Source: CAJQQK01 sp963696075 (GTDB taxonomy: Bacteria > Pseudomonadota > Alphaproteobacteria > Rhizobiales > Hyphomicrobiaceae). Taken from it: a stretch of 64,000 nucleotides of DNA. Shown here one piece after another: positions 27,805-36,251 of the stretch; the stretch's first letter is position 1, and each line of letters begins with the position of its first letter. The notes beneath the pieces were generated by a model that had not been told where the DNA came from, ran no database searches, and was given only the letters and a program-made list of their open reading frames with translations. The translations under genes were made by a program, and so were the position numbers. The stretch spans positions 531,147 to 595,146 of the forward strand of contig CAVOJD010000008.1 in the NCBI GenBank assembly GCA_963696075.1, read 5' to 3'.

Positions 27805-28619
27805 AGGTCACGCTCATCTATGCCTATTGGCCGAACCAGCCCGGCGGCGTGACGTGGTGCGACCTGCCCTGGGCATTGCGCGACAAAGGCCTGCCGAAGA
27901 AGCTCAACGCCGCTGGCCATGAGGTGCTCGAGACCATCCTGATGGCCGAAGAGCCATTCGCGGAAGATTTGCCCGCCGGCCTGAAGCTGGCCGGCGACGT
28001 GGGCGACGCTGTTCGTGAGGCGGCGGATCAAGGCGAGCTTGCTGTCATTCTTGCCGGAAGCTGCGCGCTGGCGGCCATTGGCGCCATTGCGGGATTGGGC
28101 CCGGAAGCGCATATCGCCTGGTTCGATGCCCATCCCGATCTCAATACGCCTGAGACGACGACGAGTGGACTGTTCGAAGGCATGGCGCTGGCTGCCGCTT
28201 CGGGCCATGCCTGGCGGCGCATCATCGAGGCCGAAGGACGCCTCACCGAGCCGGCGCGCCTCGACCGGGCCGTGCTGTTCGGCGCCCGTGATGTCGACGA
28301 CGCGGAAGTCGACCTGATCGCCCTGACCGGCGTGTCACACGCCGAGACGGTTGCCGATCTCAAGTCCGCCCTGGCCGACGCCACCAGCGTCTATGCGCAT
28401 CTCGACATGGACGTGCACGATGGGCTGAACGTTCGCACGAACAGCGACGCAATCCCTGGTGGCCCAACGATCGAGGAGGTGCGCGGCGCGCTGTGTGGAA
28501 TTGAGAACCTGAAGGTGTTGGCCATTACCGGACTGGACCCGGCAGCCCCGGACGCTGCCCGCGCGGCGGAAGTTGCAATCGATCACGTGCTCGCCATCGC
28601 TGAGGCGCGCAGTCGGTAA
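27801..28619 (+). CDS. Arginase/agmatinase superfamily protein
   Basis: A 272-residue ureohydrolase-fold protein. Metal-ligand motifs are visible: LAGSCALAAIGAIAG (corresponding to the GGDH-like turn, with Ser-Cys in place of Asp-His), AWFDAHPDLNTPETT with the DAHxD motif, and AHLDMDVHDGLNVRTN with DxDxxD-like residues. The first metal His of typical arginases is not obvious, so substrate and metal content are uncertain. It starts within the hisA stop (4-base overlap), so it is translationally coupled to histidine synthesis, where such a gene is not a standard member. A role in handling an amidine or formimino compound would be speculation. Confidence 0.75.
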   Translation: MKVTLIYAYWPNQPGGVTWCDLPWALRDKGLPKKLNAAGHEVLETILMAEEPFAEDLPAGLKLAGDVGDAVREAADQGELAVILAGSCALAAIGAIAGLGPEAHIAWFDAHPDLNTPETTTSGLFEGMALAAASGHAWRRIIEAEGRLTEPARLDRAVLFGARDVDDAEVDLIALTGVSHAETVADLKSALADATSVYAHLDMDVHDGLNVRTNSDAIPGGPTIEEVRGALCGIENLKVLAITGLDPAAPDAARAAEVAIDHVLAIAEARSR

Positions 28620-28654
28620 AGATCTCAGGTCTGCCTGGCCGCTGCTTGCAGAGA

Positions 28655-28876
28655 CTAGCCGAGCTTCATCCAGCTCGCGAGGACCAGCGGATCCCCAAGG
28701 ACACCGGATAGGCTCAACACCCAGAACGCGATGGCCAGCATGAACATCACGCCAAACGCGAACAGCGCGCCTTGAATGAAGTTGGCGACGCCTTCCGCCA
28801 GCGCAGAGGTGCGCCGCTCCTGGCGTCGCACGGGACGCGGATCATCTTTGGTGGCAAGGCGAACATTGAACGGCAT
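28655..28876 (-). CDS. Small single-span membrane protein
   Basis: A 73-residue protein starting MPFNVRLATKDDPRPVRRQE with a polar basic N-terminus, one hydrophobic span (ALFAFGVMFMLAIAFWVLSL) and a short tail. No family is recognised. It is convergent with the arginase-family gene, whose stop lies 36 bases away. An ATG 12 bases further upstream is possible. The size, charge pattern and clean separation from other frames make it likely to be real. Confidence 0.5.
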   Translation of the reverse strand: MPFNVRLATKDDPRPVRRQERRTSALAEGVANFIQGALFAFGVMFMLAIAFWVLSLSGVLGDPLVLASWMKLG

Positions 28877-29030
28877 GTCGTTTCTCAACCAAATCGGTTA
28901 ACGGACGGCTTCGGCCGCGCGGAAGCGGGCGCCGATCTCGATGCAGCTTTCATGCCCAAAGCCCGTATCCCTCGTTTGGAAACCTTAACGCCGCAGCGGC
29001 CACGCCCGCAGAGCCCCCTCGACGTCCCCC

Positions 29031-29323
29031 GCGACCCGTCGCTCATCTTCTACGCGCGCAGCGCCCCCCTCGACGGCGCAGCCGTCTGGGAGCAACGCGA
29101 CCCGTCGCTCATCCTCTACGCGCGCATCGCCCCCCTCGACGGCGCAGCCGTCTGGGAGCAACGCGACCCGTCGCTCATCCTCTACGCGCGCATCGCCCCC
29201 CTCGACGGCGCAGCCGTCGGGGAGCAACCGCGACCCGGCGCTTAGCGCCGCCCCGTCGGAGCGGCCGGGCTGCGCAGCAGCCCGAATAGCCGCGCGAGAC
29301 ACATATTGCCGCGTGAGACACAT
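29031..29323 (+). repeat. Composite hairpin repeat with 66-bp tandem units
   Basis: A 66-bp unit starting GCGACCCGTCGCTCATC occurs at 29031, 29097 and 29163, each with a CTCGACGGCGCAGCCGTC hairpin. The last unit leads into the usual tail: GGGGAGCAACCGCGACCCGG, GGCGC-TTA-GCGCC, GTCGGAGCGG, then GGGCTGC-GCA-GCAGCCC. The end (GCGTGAGACACAT) has diverged from GTGAGCGAAA, yet it again touches a stop codon, that of the minus-strand lipoprotein gene (29324-29326). The period is a multiple of three, so a repetitive open frame appears; I do not take it as a gene. Confidence 0.82.
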
Positions 29324-29719
29324 CTAGTGCTCCCGGCACATGAAGCGGACTTTGGCGAGTTTGGCCGGCGTTGCGCCGATCTGGCCGCGCTGGGCGGTGA
29401 CGGTGCCTTCGGTTTCGCGCAGTTCGACGTAGAGCGGCAGGCCGTTATCGCTGGGCGTGTCGACGTAACCGCAGACGTCGAGGCCCTCCTCGCCGGATGA
29501 GATCCTGGCTGAGAGCCCATGAACGCGGGCATCGCCCGCGCCCGTCATCTGGCGCGCGGCGCTCTGCACCACGGCGCGCTCGGTTTCGCCGACGCCGGCG
29601 GGCGAGGCGCTGCTGGCGACGGCAAACCCGCGCATCGGCGCGCCGCCGCCGCATCCGCTGATCGCTATAGCGATGCCGATTATCGCGCCGAGAATGACAC
29701 GTCTGCTCAAATCCCTCAT
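29324..29719 (-). CDS. Small lipoprotein
   Basis: A 131-residue protein starting MRDLSRRVILGAIIGIAIAI with a lipobox AISGC around residue 22, so it should be lipid-anchored in the envelope. The mature part is small and carries two further Cys (GLDVCGYVDTPSDNGLPLYV and KVRFMCREH) that could pair. No domain is recognised. It is divergent from hisF, with about 90 bases between the starts, and a repeat array abuts its stop codon. The longer frame to 29767 adds residues without signal-peptide character, so the internal ATG is preferred. Confidence 0.65.
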   Translation of the reverse strand: MRDLSRRVILGAIIGIAIAISGCGGGAPMRGFAVASSASPAGVGETERAVVQSAARQMTGAGDARVHGLSARISSGEEGLDVCGYVDTPSDNGLPLYVELRETEGTVTAQRGQIGATPAKLAKVRFMCREH

Positions 29720-29811
29720 TGGCCCCCCGCCGAGAGATGGTGATTTCCGGTTGCACGCAGAACGCATTCGCGGGAGAGAACTGGCAAGAACGAGGAACAG
29801 GCGCTCACCAA

Positions 29812-30588
29812 ATGCTCAAAACGCGAATCATCCCATGTCTCGACGTGAAAGATGGCCGTGTCGTGAAAGGCGTGAATTTTGTCGACCTTATCGACGCCGG
29901 CGATCCGGTCGAAGCCGCTAGCGCCTATGACGCGGCCGGCGCCGATGAGCTGTGCTTCCTCGACATTACGGCAAGCCACGAAGACCGGGGCATCCTGCTT
30001 GATATCGTCACGCGAACGGCCGAGCGCTGCTTCATGCCCTTGACCGTCGGCGGGGGCGTGCGCGCGGTCGAGGATGTCCTGGCCCTGCTGCACGCCGGCG
30101 CCGACAAGGTCTCGATCAACACCGCAGCCGTCGCCAACCGCGATCTGGTCGACGCCGCCGCCCACAAATTCGGCGCCCAGTGCATTGTCGTCGCTGTTGA
30201 TGCCAAGCGGGTGTCAGGCGAGGGCGAAGCGCCACGCTGGGAAATCTTCACCCACGGCGGCCGCCGCGAAACCGGCATCGACGCCGTCGAGTACTCGGTT
30301 GATGTCGCCCGTCGCGGCGCCGGCGAGATCCTGCTCACCTCCATGGACCGCGACGGCACCAAATCCGGCTTCGACCTGGAATTGACCCGCGCGATCGCAG
30401 ACGCCGTCCACGTGCCGGTCATCGCCTCGGGCGGCGTCGGCACGCTGGATCACCTGTCCGAAGGCGTCCTCAAAGGACACGCCAGCGCGGTCCTCGCTGC
30501 CTCCATCTTCCATTTCGCGACCTACACGATCGGCGAAGCCAAGGCGCACATGGCCGCGGCGGGCATCGACGTCAGGTTGGATGGCTGA
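29812..30588 (+). CDS. hisF: Imidazole glycerol phosphate synthase, cyclase subunit
   Basis: A 258-residue barrel that joins PRFAR with ammonia from HisH to make imidazole glycerol phosphate and AICAR. The family opening MLKTRIIPCLDVKDGRVVKG holds the catalytic Asp, with FLDITASHEDRGILLD, PLTVGGGVRAVEDVLALL, GAGEILLTSMDRDGTKSGFD (second Asp) and PVIASGGVGTLDHL following. The ATG at 29812 is chosen from the family N-terminus although the frame is open further upstream. HisH and HisE/HisI are not in the window, and hisA is 2 kb away, so the histidine operon is fragmented here. Confidence 0.93.
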   Translation: MLKTRIIPCLDVKDGRVVKGVNFVDLIDAGDPVEAASAYDAAGADELCFLDITASHEDRGILLDIVTRTAERCFMPLTVGGGVRAVEDVLALLHAGADKVSINTAAVANRDLVDAAAHKFGAQCIVVAVDAKRVSGEGEAPRWEIFTHGGRRETGIDAVEYSVDVARRGAGEILLTSMDRDGTKSGFDLELTRAIADAVHVPVIASGGVGTLDHLSEGVLKGHASAVLAASIFHFATYTIGEAKAHMAAAGIDVRLDG

Positions 30589-30631
30589 CGTCCTGCGTGT
30601 CATCCCGGACGCGAAAGGCCCAAGTTGAAGC

Positions 30632-31321
30632 TCAGGCTGCCAGAATGACCCGGACGAGTTCATCCGGCGTGCTCAGCATCGGATAGTGCCCGGTGTCGAT
30701 CACATGCCACTCGGCGTTGAGCTTCTCGGCGCCGCGCCGCAGATGCGCCTCGCCGGGATTGGGGGCGCCGCTGCAGTAGAGGACCGAGGCCGTCCACGGC
30801 ATCTCCCAGAAGCGGTCCAGCTTGACCGGCTGGTTGAACACGGCCGTCGGCTGCAGCGTGAAGCGCTCTGCGGTCCAGCGGCGCAGACCGGGCTCCAGAT
30901 CCTTCAGCAATCGCCCTTCGGCATCTTCCCGGGACGGCCCGAGCGCCAGGTCCGTATTGATGGCGGCGGGCTGCGTGACGATGTCACGAACCTTCTCACC
31001 ATCCATCAGCATCAGCGCATCGGCAAAGACGAGCCGCTCGATCTGCTCTGGCACGCGCTCGGCAACCCGCGCCATCACCATGCCCCCGGTCGACGTGCCA
31101 ACGAGCACGACTTTGCCGAGATCATGATAGTGGAGATATTGCACGATCTCTTCGGCGTGCGTTTCGGTTGTGATCCCGGGCCGCAGCTGGTGAGCGCGTT
31201 CCCCGCATCCATCGAGGGTCGGCGCATGCACGACATGACCGAGGCCGATCAGCCGCTCCGCGATCAGCTTCCATATCCAGCCGCCCTGATAGGCCCCGTG
31301 GACCAAAACAAAAGTCGCCAT
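30632..31321 (-). CDS. Alpha/beta hydrolase (MES/salicylate esterase-like)
   Basis: A 229-residue alpha/beta hydrolase. It opens MATFVLVHGAYQGGWIWKLI with the oxyanion HGA turn, has the nucleophile elbow GTSTGG in VVLVGTSTGGMVMARV, and the catalytic His in DTGHYPMLSTPDELV close to the C-terminus. The sequence is like plant methyl-ester esterases and their bacterial relatives, which cut small esters. The acid residue is probably the Asp in FADALMLMDG or a later one. It is convergent with hisF (43 bases) and has no clear functional partner. No signal peptide is present. Confidence 0.82.
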   Translation of the reverse strand: MATFVLVHGAYQGGWIWKLIAERLIGLGHVVHAPTLDGCGERAHQLRPGITTETHAEEIVQYLHYHDLGKVVLVGTSTGGMVMARVAERVPEQIERLVFADALMLMDGEKVRDIVTQPAAINTDLALGPSREDAEGRLLKDLEPGLRRWTAERFTLQPTAVFNQPVKLDRFWEMPWTASVLYCSGAPNPGEAHLRRGAEKLNAEWHVIDTGHYPMLSTPDELVRVILAA

Positions 31322-31537
31322 GTCATCACTCCGTCAAGCCGAGGGGTGGAGCGTAGCATAAGCGGGGGATGGGCGGGGGCGTGAGGGATTGTTGCAGACG
31401 GGGGCTGCGGGCGGGGGTTAGCCGCGATGAACGGTTTCCGGTTCCGGACGCTGAGCAGTCATGATTTCGGCGTTGTGGATTGCCGCAGGTGACCCGTTGC
31501 GGACCTACTGTGCCCGGAAACATGCGCCTTGGAACCC

Positions 31538-32691
31538 TTATTGATCGAGCGGCGAGCCGTCAGCATGATGACGCATCGCGATCGGACGGGTGAAAAGGGG
31601 ACGGATGGTGGCAGGATCGTTGACCAGCTCAACACCAATGCCGGGCCGCGTTGGGATATCGACAAAACCGCCGTTGGGTTCGGGAACCTCATCAACAATG
31701 TCTGCGCCTAGATGCGCTTCAGTTGTCGCCGCTCCCTGTGCCTCCAGTCCAGTCGTATACTCCTGAATAGCAAAGTTCGGTGTCGATGCCGCAATCTGCA
31801 GACAAGCTGCAAGCCCGACCGGGGATAGGGGGTTGTGTGGCACAACCATGATATCAAATGCCTCGGCCATAGCCGCGACTTTGTGTGAGCCGGTGATGCC
31901 TCCGCAAAGGCAGACGTCGATCCGTGCGAACTCGACCGCGCCTCGAACGAAAAGGTCGCGGAATTCGTAAATCGACTTGAAACGTTCGCCGGTCGCGATC
32001 GGGTGTTGATCTTGTCCGCAACCCGCGCCATCGAATCCGCGTTCTCAAACCGGATCGGATCTTCAATGAACATGGGTCGGAACGGCTCGATCGCGCGCGC
32101 GAACTCGATTGCCTCTGCAGGTGTCAGTCGACGGTGGACTTCAATGCACAGGTCCATGTCTTCGCCTGCAGCCTCGCGCATGCGCCGAACGTGCTCGATT
32201 GCGTCATCCATCTTCTGCACGTGCGTCTTGAAGTACGGCTCGCCCTTGTGATCGTCATGAAACGGGTTGATGTGTCCAATCGCGTTGAAACCCTGCGCCT
32301 TTTTGCGCTGGATTTCCCCGACGGCGCGATCAATGTTCTTTTCGTTCACGTGCGCGTAAACCCTGGCGCGGGAACGCACTGCGCCGCCGAGCAGCTGGTA
32401 AGTGGGAACGCCCAGTGCTTTGCCCTTGATGTCCCAGAGTGCGATGTCGATGGCTGAAATCGCTGCGTTGATGGCATGTCCCTGAAAATACGCGAAGCGA
32501 TGCATCACGGCCCAGTGATGCTCTATCGGCGATGGGTCCTTGCCGATCAGGTAAGTGGCGAATTTCTCGATGGCTGCTGTCGCAGCTTCGATATGTCCCC
32601 AGGAGCCGCCCTCGCCGATCCCGTGAATGCCGGTGTCCGTTTCAATCCGAACAAACAAGAACTGCCCAACTCGGATCGGTTTGATTTTCGT
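31538..32691 (-). pseudogene. Enolase-superfamily (mandelate racemase-like) sugar-acid dehydratase, decayed
   Basis: Repairing one missing base near 32008 gives a 384-residue member of the mandelate racemase/galactonate dehydratase group. It shows FVRIETDTGIHGIGEGGSWG, ISAIDIALWDIKGKALGVPT, DMDLCIEVHRRLTPAEAIEF, FIEDPIRFENADSMARVADK and then, in the other frame, FDIMVVPHNPLSPVGLAACL. The break is at ACACCCGATC, where an extra C restores NTPIATGERF. The start codon also seems lost: the family-like N-terminus KIKPIRVGQFLFVRI is preceded by ACG at 32691 where ATG is expected, and the next start is an internal TTG. Two independent lesions argue for a true pseudogene. Such enzymes dehydrate sugar acids. 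Confidence 0.75.
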
Positions 32692-32793
32692 GAGGCGTTA
32701 AGAACATCTTCGGTCACGTTCGCATCCTGCCCCTTAAGCTGATTAAGGCCATTTTCCAGCATCAACAGGGGATTGCCGCAAGCTTGAAGCTAT

Positions 32794-33530
32794 TCATTCT
32801 TTCCGCGTTTCAATTTCCGTCGGAGAAAACGCCTGCCACGCTTCAACCCCTGCACGAACGCCAATGGACTGGCCGCGTCAGCCTTGCTCGGTTGTCACGG
32901 ACCTCCGTCCCGATCAGCTTCGATTCCGGACTGGTCCTGTCGAACCTGTCGTTTCCGCCGGGAACGTCGTCGGCTGCGCGATCCTTCGAAAGCATTGCAA
33001 GGTCGGTGGGAGCACTACCAGGAAACAATCGCCGCAATCTCATCCGATGTGCGCACCGCCGACCAGAGGCCGGCCCAAAGCGCAACATGTGCGCCAGATG
33101 ACTGTCCCCATAGCGCAATGCGGCGAACGTCGAAGCCGAATTCGTTACCACGCTGACGCAGGAAATCGAGTGCCGCCATGACGTCGTCCCGCTGCGCAGG
33201 CCATAACGCCTCGCTCGAATAACGGTAGTTGATCGAGGCGACGGAGAAGCCTGCTGCTGTCAACTTCTCGACCCGCTGGTAAAGCCGAACTTGTGATTTG
33301 TCGTTCCGGAACCAGCGCCCACCGTGAATGAATACGACAAGCGGCTCTTCGTTAGCCCCATCGACAAGATAGAGGTCAAGCGCATGGCGGGGTTCGGACC
33401 CATAGCGAACGTCATGCTTTTTCGTCACTGCGAGTGCCGGCGTAACTGGCGCAAAAATGATCAAAAGAGTGATCAGAAGACAAAGCCAAACTCCGTGAAA
33501 GCTGCGGCAATCCGAGAGCGTTGATTTCAT
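32794..33530 (-). pseudogene. Secreted esterase (BD-FAE-like alpha/beta hydrolase), decayed
   Basis: The open frame encodes a signal peptide (WLCLLITLLIIFAPVTPALA) and the first part of an alpha/beta hydrolase: the oxyanion turn VVFIHGGRWFRND and the nucleophile elbow ALWGQSSGAHVALWAG. It stops at TAG just after AAIVSW. Removing one base there turns the codons into WYAPTDLAMLSKDRA and the protein continues in another frame. A second shift near 32870 is needed to reach ADAASPLAFVQG, a typical late segment of this family. The His/Asp end of the triad is not recovered. It sits directly upstream of the decayed sugar-acid dehydratase, suggesting a lost carbohydrate-use cluster. Confidence 0.65.
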
Positions 33531-34058
33531 GCTGAGACTACTCCCTCCGTCTTCGCGTGCAGCGCAACCCCTGCAGGCGTATCAAACAGGGCGGTCATCA
33601 AAGTATTTGCGAATGTTTGGGCGGACGGCAGCTCCTGCCGGATTTGCACGCAAAGCTTATCAGTCGCGTCTTGTGACTGCGCAGTCGGTGAGGTCATGGA
33701 TTTCGGTCCAACGCTGTTCGGGAAAATTCAACGAATACCAATTCGCCGCGTTCCGTTCCTGCTTGTCAACCAGCCAAGCGACAGTGAGGCGGCAAACGCT
33801 GCTTGTGTCTAAGGAACCGAGAGAAAATCTGTACCAGACGCAGAGATCCCACATCGCGCAACAGACTATGGCTGGGGGCAGCGCGTGCCGAATATGTCCG
33901 CTCCTGCACCAAAGCCGAAGGTCGCCAACAGTCCGCTTGAGGCGGTGCTGCTGACGTGCCGCCGGATTTCCCAACCACCATCACGTGCGCCCCTTGCCCC
34001 ATGCCCCCCGCCCGCGTACCGTCCCGCATCCTCTCAACAACCCCCCACACCACGCCCC
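33531..34058. other. Intergenic stretch without recognised genes
   Basis: The GC content looks lower than in flanking genes, and several short frames overlap on both strands without family similarity. The stretch upstream of the decayed esterase (33530) and of the FMN oxidase (34059) must hold both promoters if they are active. The last 70 bases before 34059 are strikingly C-rich on the plus strand (runs of CCCC and CCCGCC). I see no repeat element, tRNA or insertion sequence here. Confidence 0.4.
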
Positions 34059-35204
34059 ATGTTCCTCTCCTCCTGTCACAACTTCCACGACTTCCGCCGC
34101 CTCGCGAAGCAGCGCCTGCCCGGGCCGATCTTCAATTATATCGATGGCGCGGCCGACGATGAGACGACGTACCGGCGCAATACGGCAGCGTTCGAGGCGT
34201 GCGATCTCGTGCCCAATGTGCTGGCCGGCGTCGAGGAGATTGACCTCTCCGTCACGGTCATGGGCCAGAAGCTCAGCCTGCCGGTCTATTGCTCGCCAAC
34301 GGCCCTGCAGCGCCTGTTTCATCACGAGGGCGAAATGGCGGTCGCGGCCGCAGCCGCCAAGTACGGCACCATGTTCGGCGTCTCCTCGCTCGGCACAGTG
34401 AGCCTGGAGGCGGTCCGCAAGGCCTACGACAACCCGCAGGTCTACCAGTTCTATTTTCACAAAGACCGCGGCCTCAACCGCGCCATGATGAGCCGCGCCA
34501 AGGAGGCCGGCGTCGAGGTCATGATGCTGACCGTCGACAGCATCACGGGCGGCAACCGCGAGCGCGACAAGCGCACCGGCTTCTCGATCCCCTTCCGCCT
34601 GACGATCGGCGGCATGGCCCAGTTCGCCATGAAGCCGATGTGGGGCATCAATTACATGACGCACGAGGGCTTCAAGCTGCCGCAACTCGACGAACACGTT
34701 GACATGTCCGGCGGCGCGCTCTCGATCGGGCGCTATTTCACCGACATGCTCGACCCCTCCATGAACTGGGACGACGTCGCAGAGATGGTCAGGCAGTGGG
34801 ACGGCCAGTTCTGCCTCAAGGGCGTGATGTCGGCTGATGATGCCAGAAAGGCCGCCGACATTGGCTGCACCGGCATCGTGATCTCGAACCATGGCGGGCG
34901 TCAGTTGGACGGCTCACGCAGCGCCTTCGATCAGTTGGCCGAGATCGTCGATGCGGTCGGTGACAGGCTCGATGTGCTGATGGACGGCGGCGTCCAGCGC
35001 GGCACGCATGCCCTGAAGGCCCTCGCCCTCGGCGCCAAGGCCGTCGGCGTCGGCCGTTATTACCTCTTCCCCCTCGCCGCCGCCGGCCGCCCCGGCGTCG
35101 AACGCGCCTTGGAGCAGATGCGCGAAGAACTCCTCCGCGACATGCGCCTGATGGGCTGCCGTAACATCGGCGAGCTGACCCCCGATAAGCTGCGCTTCAG
35201 GTGA
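34059..35204 (+). CDS. FMN-dependent alpha-hydroxy-acid dehydrogenase
   Basis: A 381-residue flavoprotein of the lactate dehydrogenase/glycolate oxidase family, which oxidises 2-hydroxy acids to keto acids. It opens CHNFHDFRRLAKQRLPGPIF, with YIDGAADDETTYRRN (substrate-binding Tyr), PVYCSPTALQRLFHHEGEMA, QFYFHKDRGLNRAMMSRAKE, the catalytic His in GIVISNHGGRQLDGSRSAFD, and DVLMDGGVQRGTHALKALAL for FMN phosphate binding. The ATG at 34059 is chosen from the family N-terminus; the open frame reaches upstream into C-rich, non-family sequence. No membrane-binding stretch is evident. A lactate permease or LldP/LldR neighbour is missing, so the exact acid is unknown. Confidence 0.88.
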   Translation: MFLSSCHNFHDFRRLAKQRLPGPIFNYIDGAADDETTYRRNTAAFEACDLVPNVLAGVEEIDLSVTVMGQKLSLPVYCSPTALQRLFHHEGEMAVAAAAAKYGTMFGVSSLGTVSLEAVRKAYDNPQVYQFYFHKDRGLNRAMMSRAKEAGVEVMMLTVDSITGGNRERDKRTGFSIPFRLTIGGMAQFAMKPMWGINYMTHEGFKLPQLDEHVDMSGGALSIGRYFTDMLDPSMNWDDVAEMVRQWDGQFCLKGVMSADDARKAADIGCTGIVISNHGGRQLDGSRSAFDQLAEIVDAVGDRLDVLMDGGVQRGTHALKALALGAKAVGVGRYYLFPLAAAGRPGVERALEQMREELLRDMRLMGCRNIGELTPDKLRFR

Positions 35205-35257
35205 GCGGTGAGTGGTAGACAGGTGGTCTGCCACCCAACCACACCGTCGCACTCTTT

Positions 35258-35430
35258 CGACGGCGTAGCCGTCGAGGAGCGCATGCGACCCGGCGCTTAG
35301 CGGCGCTCACCGCCCGCGCCGTATTTCTCCCTCGACGGCGCAGCCGTCGGGGAGCGACTGCGACCCGGCGCTTAGCGCGCGCGCCCGCGCAGGCCCGGCC
35401 CGCAGGGCCGGAATAGCCGTGAGCGAAATA
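35258..35430 (+). repeat. Composite hairpin repeat, two copies, next to nth stop
   Basis: Two copies follow each other. The first has CGACGGC-GTA-GCCGTCG at 35258, then GAGGAGCGCATGCGACCCGG and GGCGCTTAGCGG. The second starts near 35332 with CTCGACGGCGCAGCCGTCGG, then GGGGAGCGACTGCGACCCGG, GGCGC-TTA-GCGC, a CCGCGCAGG linker, GGCCC-GCA-GGGCC and the terminal GCCGTGAGCGAAA. The element ends about 8 bases before the nth stop codon (35437-35439, minus strand). Confidence 0.83.
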
Positions 35431-35436
35431 GCGAAA

Positions 35437-36204
35437 TCACGGCGCAGCCGTTTTCTCCTTGAACACGCACAGATCCGCGATCACGCAGTTGAAGCACTTC
35501 GGCTTGCGCGCGATGCACGTGTAGCGCCCATGCAGGATCAGCCAGTGGTGGGCATGCAGGCCGTACTGCTCGGGCACCACTTTCAGTAAGCCTTCCTCGA
35601 CCTGCACCACGTCCTTGCCTGGCGCCATGCCGAGCCGGTTGGCAAGCCGGAAGACGTGCGTGTCGACCGCCATGGTCGGATGTCCGAACGCCATGTTCAT
35701 GACCACGTTCGCCGTCTTGCGCCCGACACCGGGAAGCTCTTCGAGCGCGTCGCGATCTTCCGGTACTTCGCCGCCGTGCGTGTCGATCAAGGCTTGTGAG
35801 AGCGCGATCACGTTCTTCGCCTTGTTGCGGAAAAGCCCGATCGTCTTGATGTAGTCCCGCACCGTGTCTTCGCCGAGCGCGAGCATCTTTTCCGGCGTAT
35901 CAGCAACTTGGAATAGGGGCCGCGTCGCCTTGTTGACGCCGGCATCGGTGGCCTGCGCGGAGAGGACGACGGCAACCAGCAGCGTGAATGCGTTGACGTG
36001 CTCGAGTTCGCCTTTGGGCTCAGGGTTGTGTTCCGCCAGCCGGGCGAAGATCTGGGCAATCTGGTCGCGGGAGATTTTGGCGCGCGGCAGACGCTTGCGC
36101 GGTGCCGGTTTCTTGGTCGCGGGTTTCGCTTTCGATGCGGACTTCGTCTTGGCAGGGGATTTGGCAGCCTGCTTCGCCTGCGGCTTTTTTCCCGCGACAG
36201 TCAT
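35437..36204 (-). CDS. nth: Endonuclease III (DNA glycosylase/AP lyase)
   Basis: A 255-residue base-excision repair enzyme that removes oxidised pyrimidines. The catalytic core has the helix-hairpin-helix ELPGVGRKTANVVMNMAFG, the catalytic Asp in AVDTHVFRLANRLG and the iron-sulfur cluster motif CIARKPKCFNCVIADLC (C-x6-C-x2-C-x5-C). The first 45 or so residues form a Lys/Ala/Pro-rich extension (KTKSASKAKPATKKPAPRKR) not present in the E. coli enzyme; histone-like tails of this sort bind DNA non-specifically. It is divergent from the DUF2244 gene, with 47 bases between the starts. A hairpin repeat abuts its 3' end. Confidence 0.92.
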   Translation of the reverse strand: MTVAGKKPQAKQAAKSPAKTKSASKAKPATKKPAPRKRLPRAKISRDQIAQIFARLAEHNPEPKGELEHVNAFTLLVAVVLSAQATDAGVNKATRPLFQVADTPEKMLALGEDTVRDYIKTIGLFRNKAKNVIALSQALIDTHGGEVPEDRDALEELPGVGRKTANVVMNMAFGHPTMAVDTHVFRLANRLGMAPGKDVVQVEEGLLKVVPEQYGLHAHHWLILHGRYTCIARKPKCFNCVIADLCVFKEKTAAP

Positions 36205-36251
36205 GTATGCGATGCCTTTTTCGAAACCCCGTTTGGCGTTAGGGTTGGCCT

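Noticed and set aside
28772..29245. Open frame with a 22-residue repeat over the 29.1-kb array
   Set aside because: It is the translation of the 66-bp hairpin unit, not a protein-like sequence; all three copies can be read in several frames.
33660..33974. 104-residue minus-strand frame upstream of the decayed esterase
   Set aside because: No family likeness, no clear ribosome-binding site and overlapping frames of equal quality; left as unassigned.
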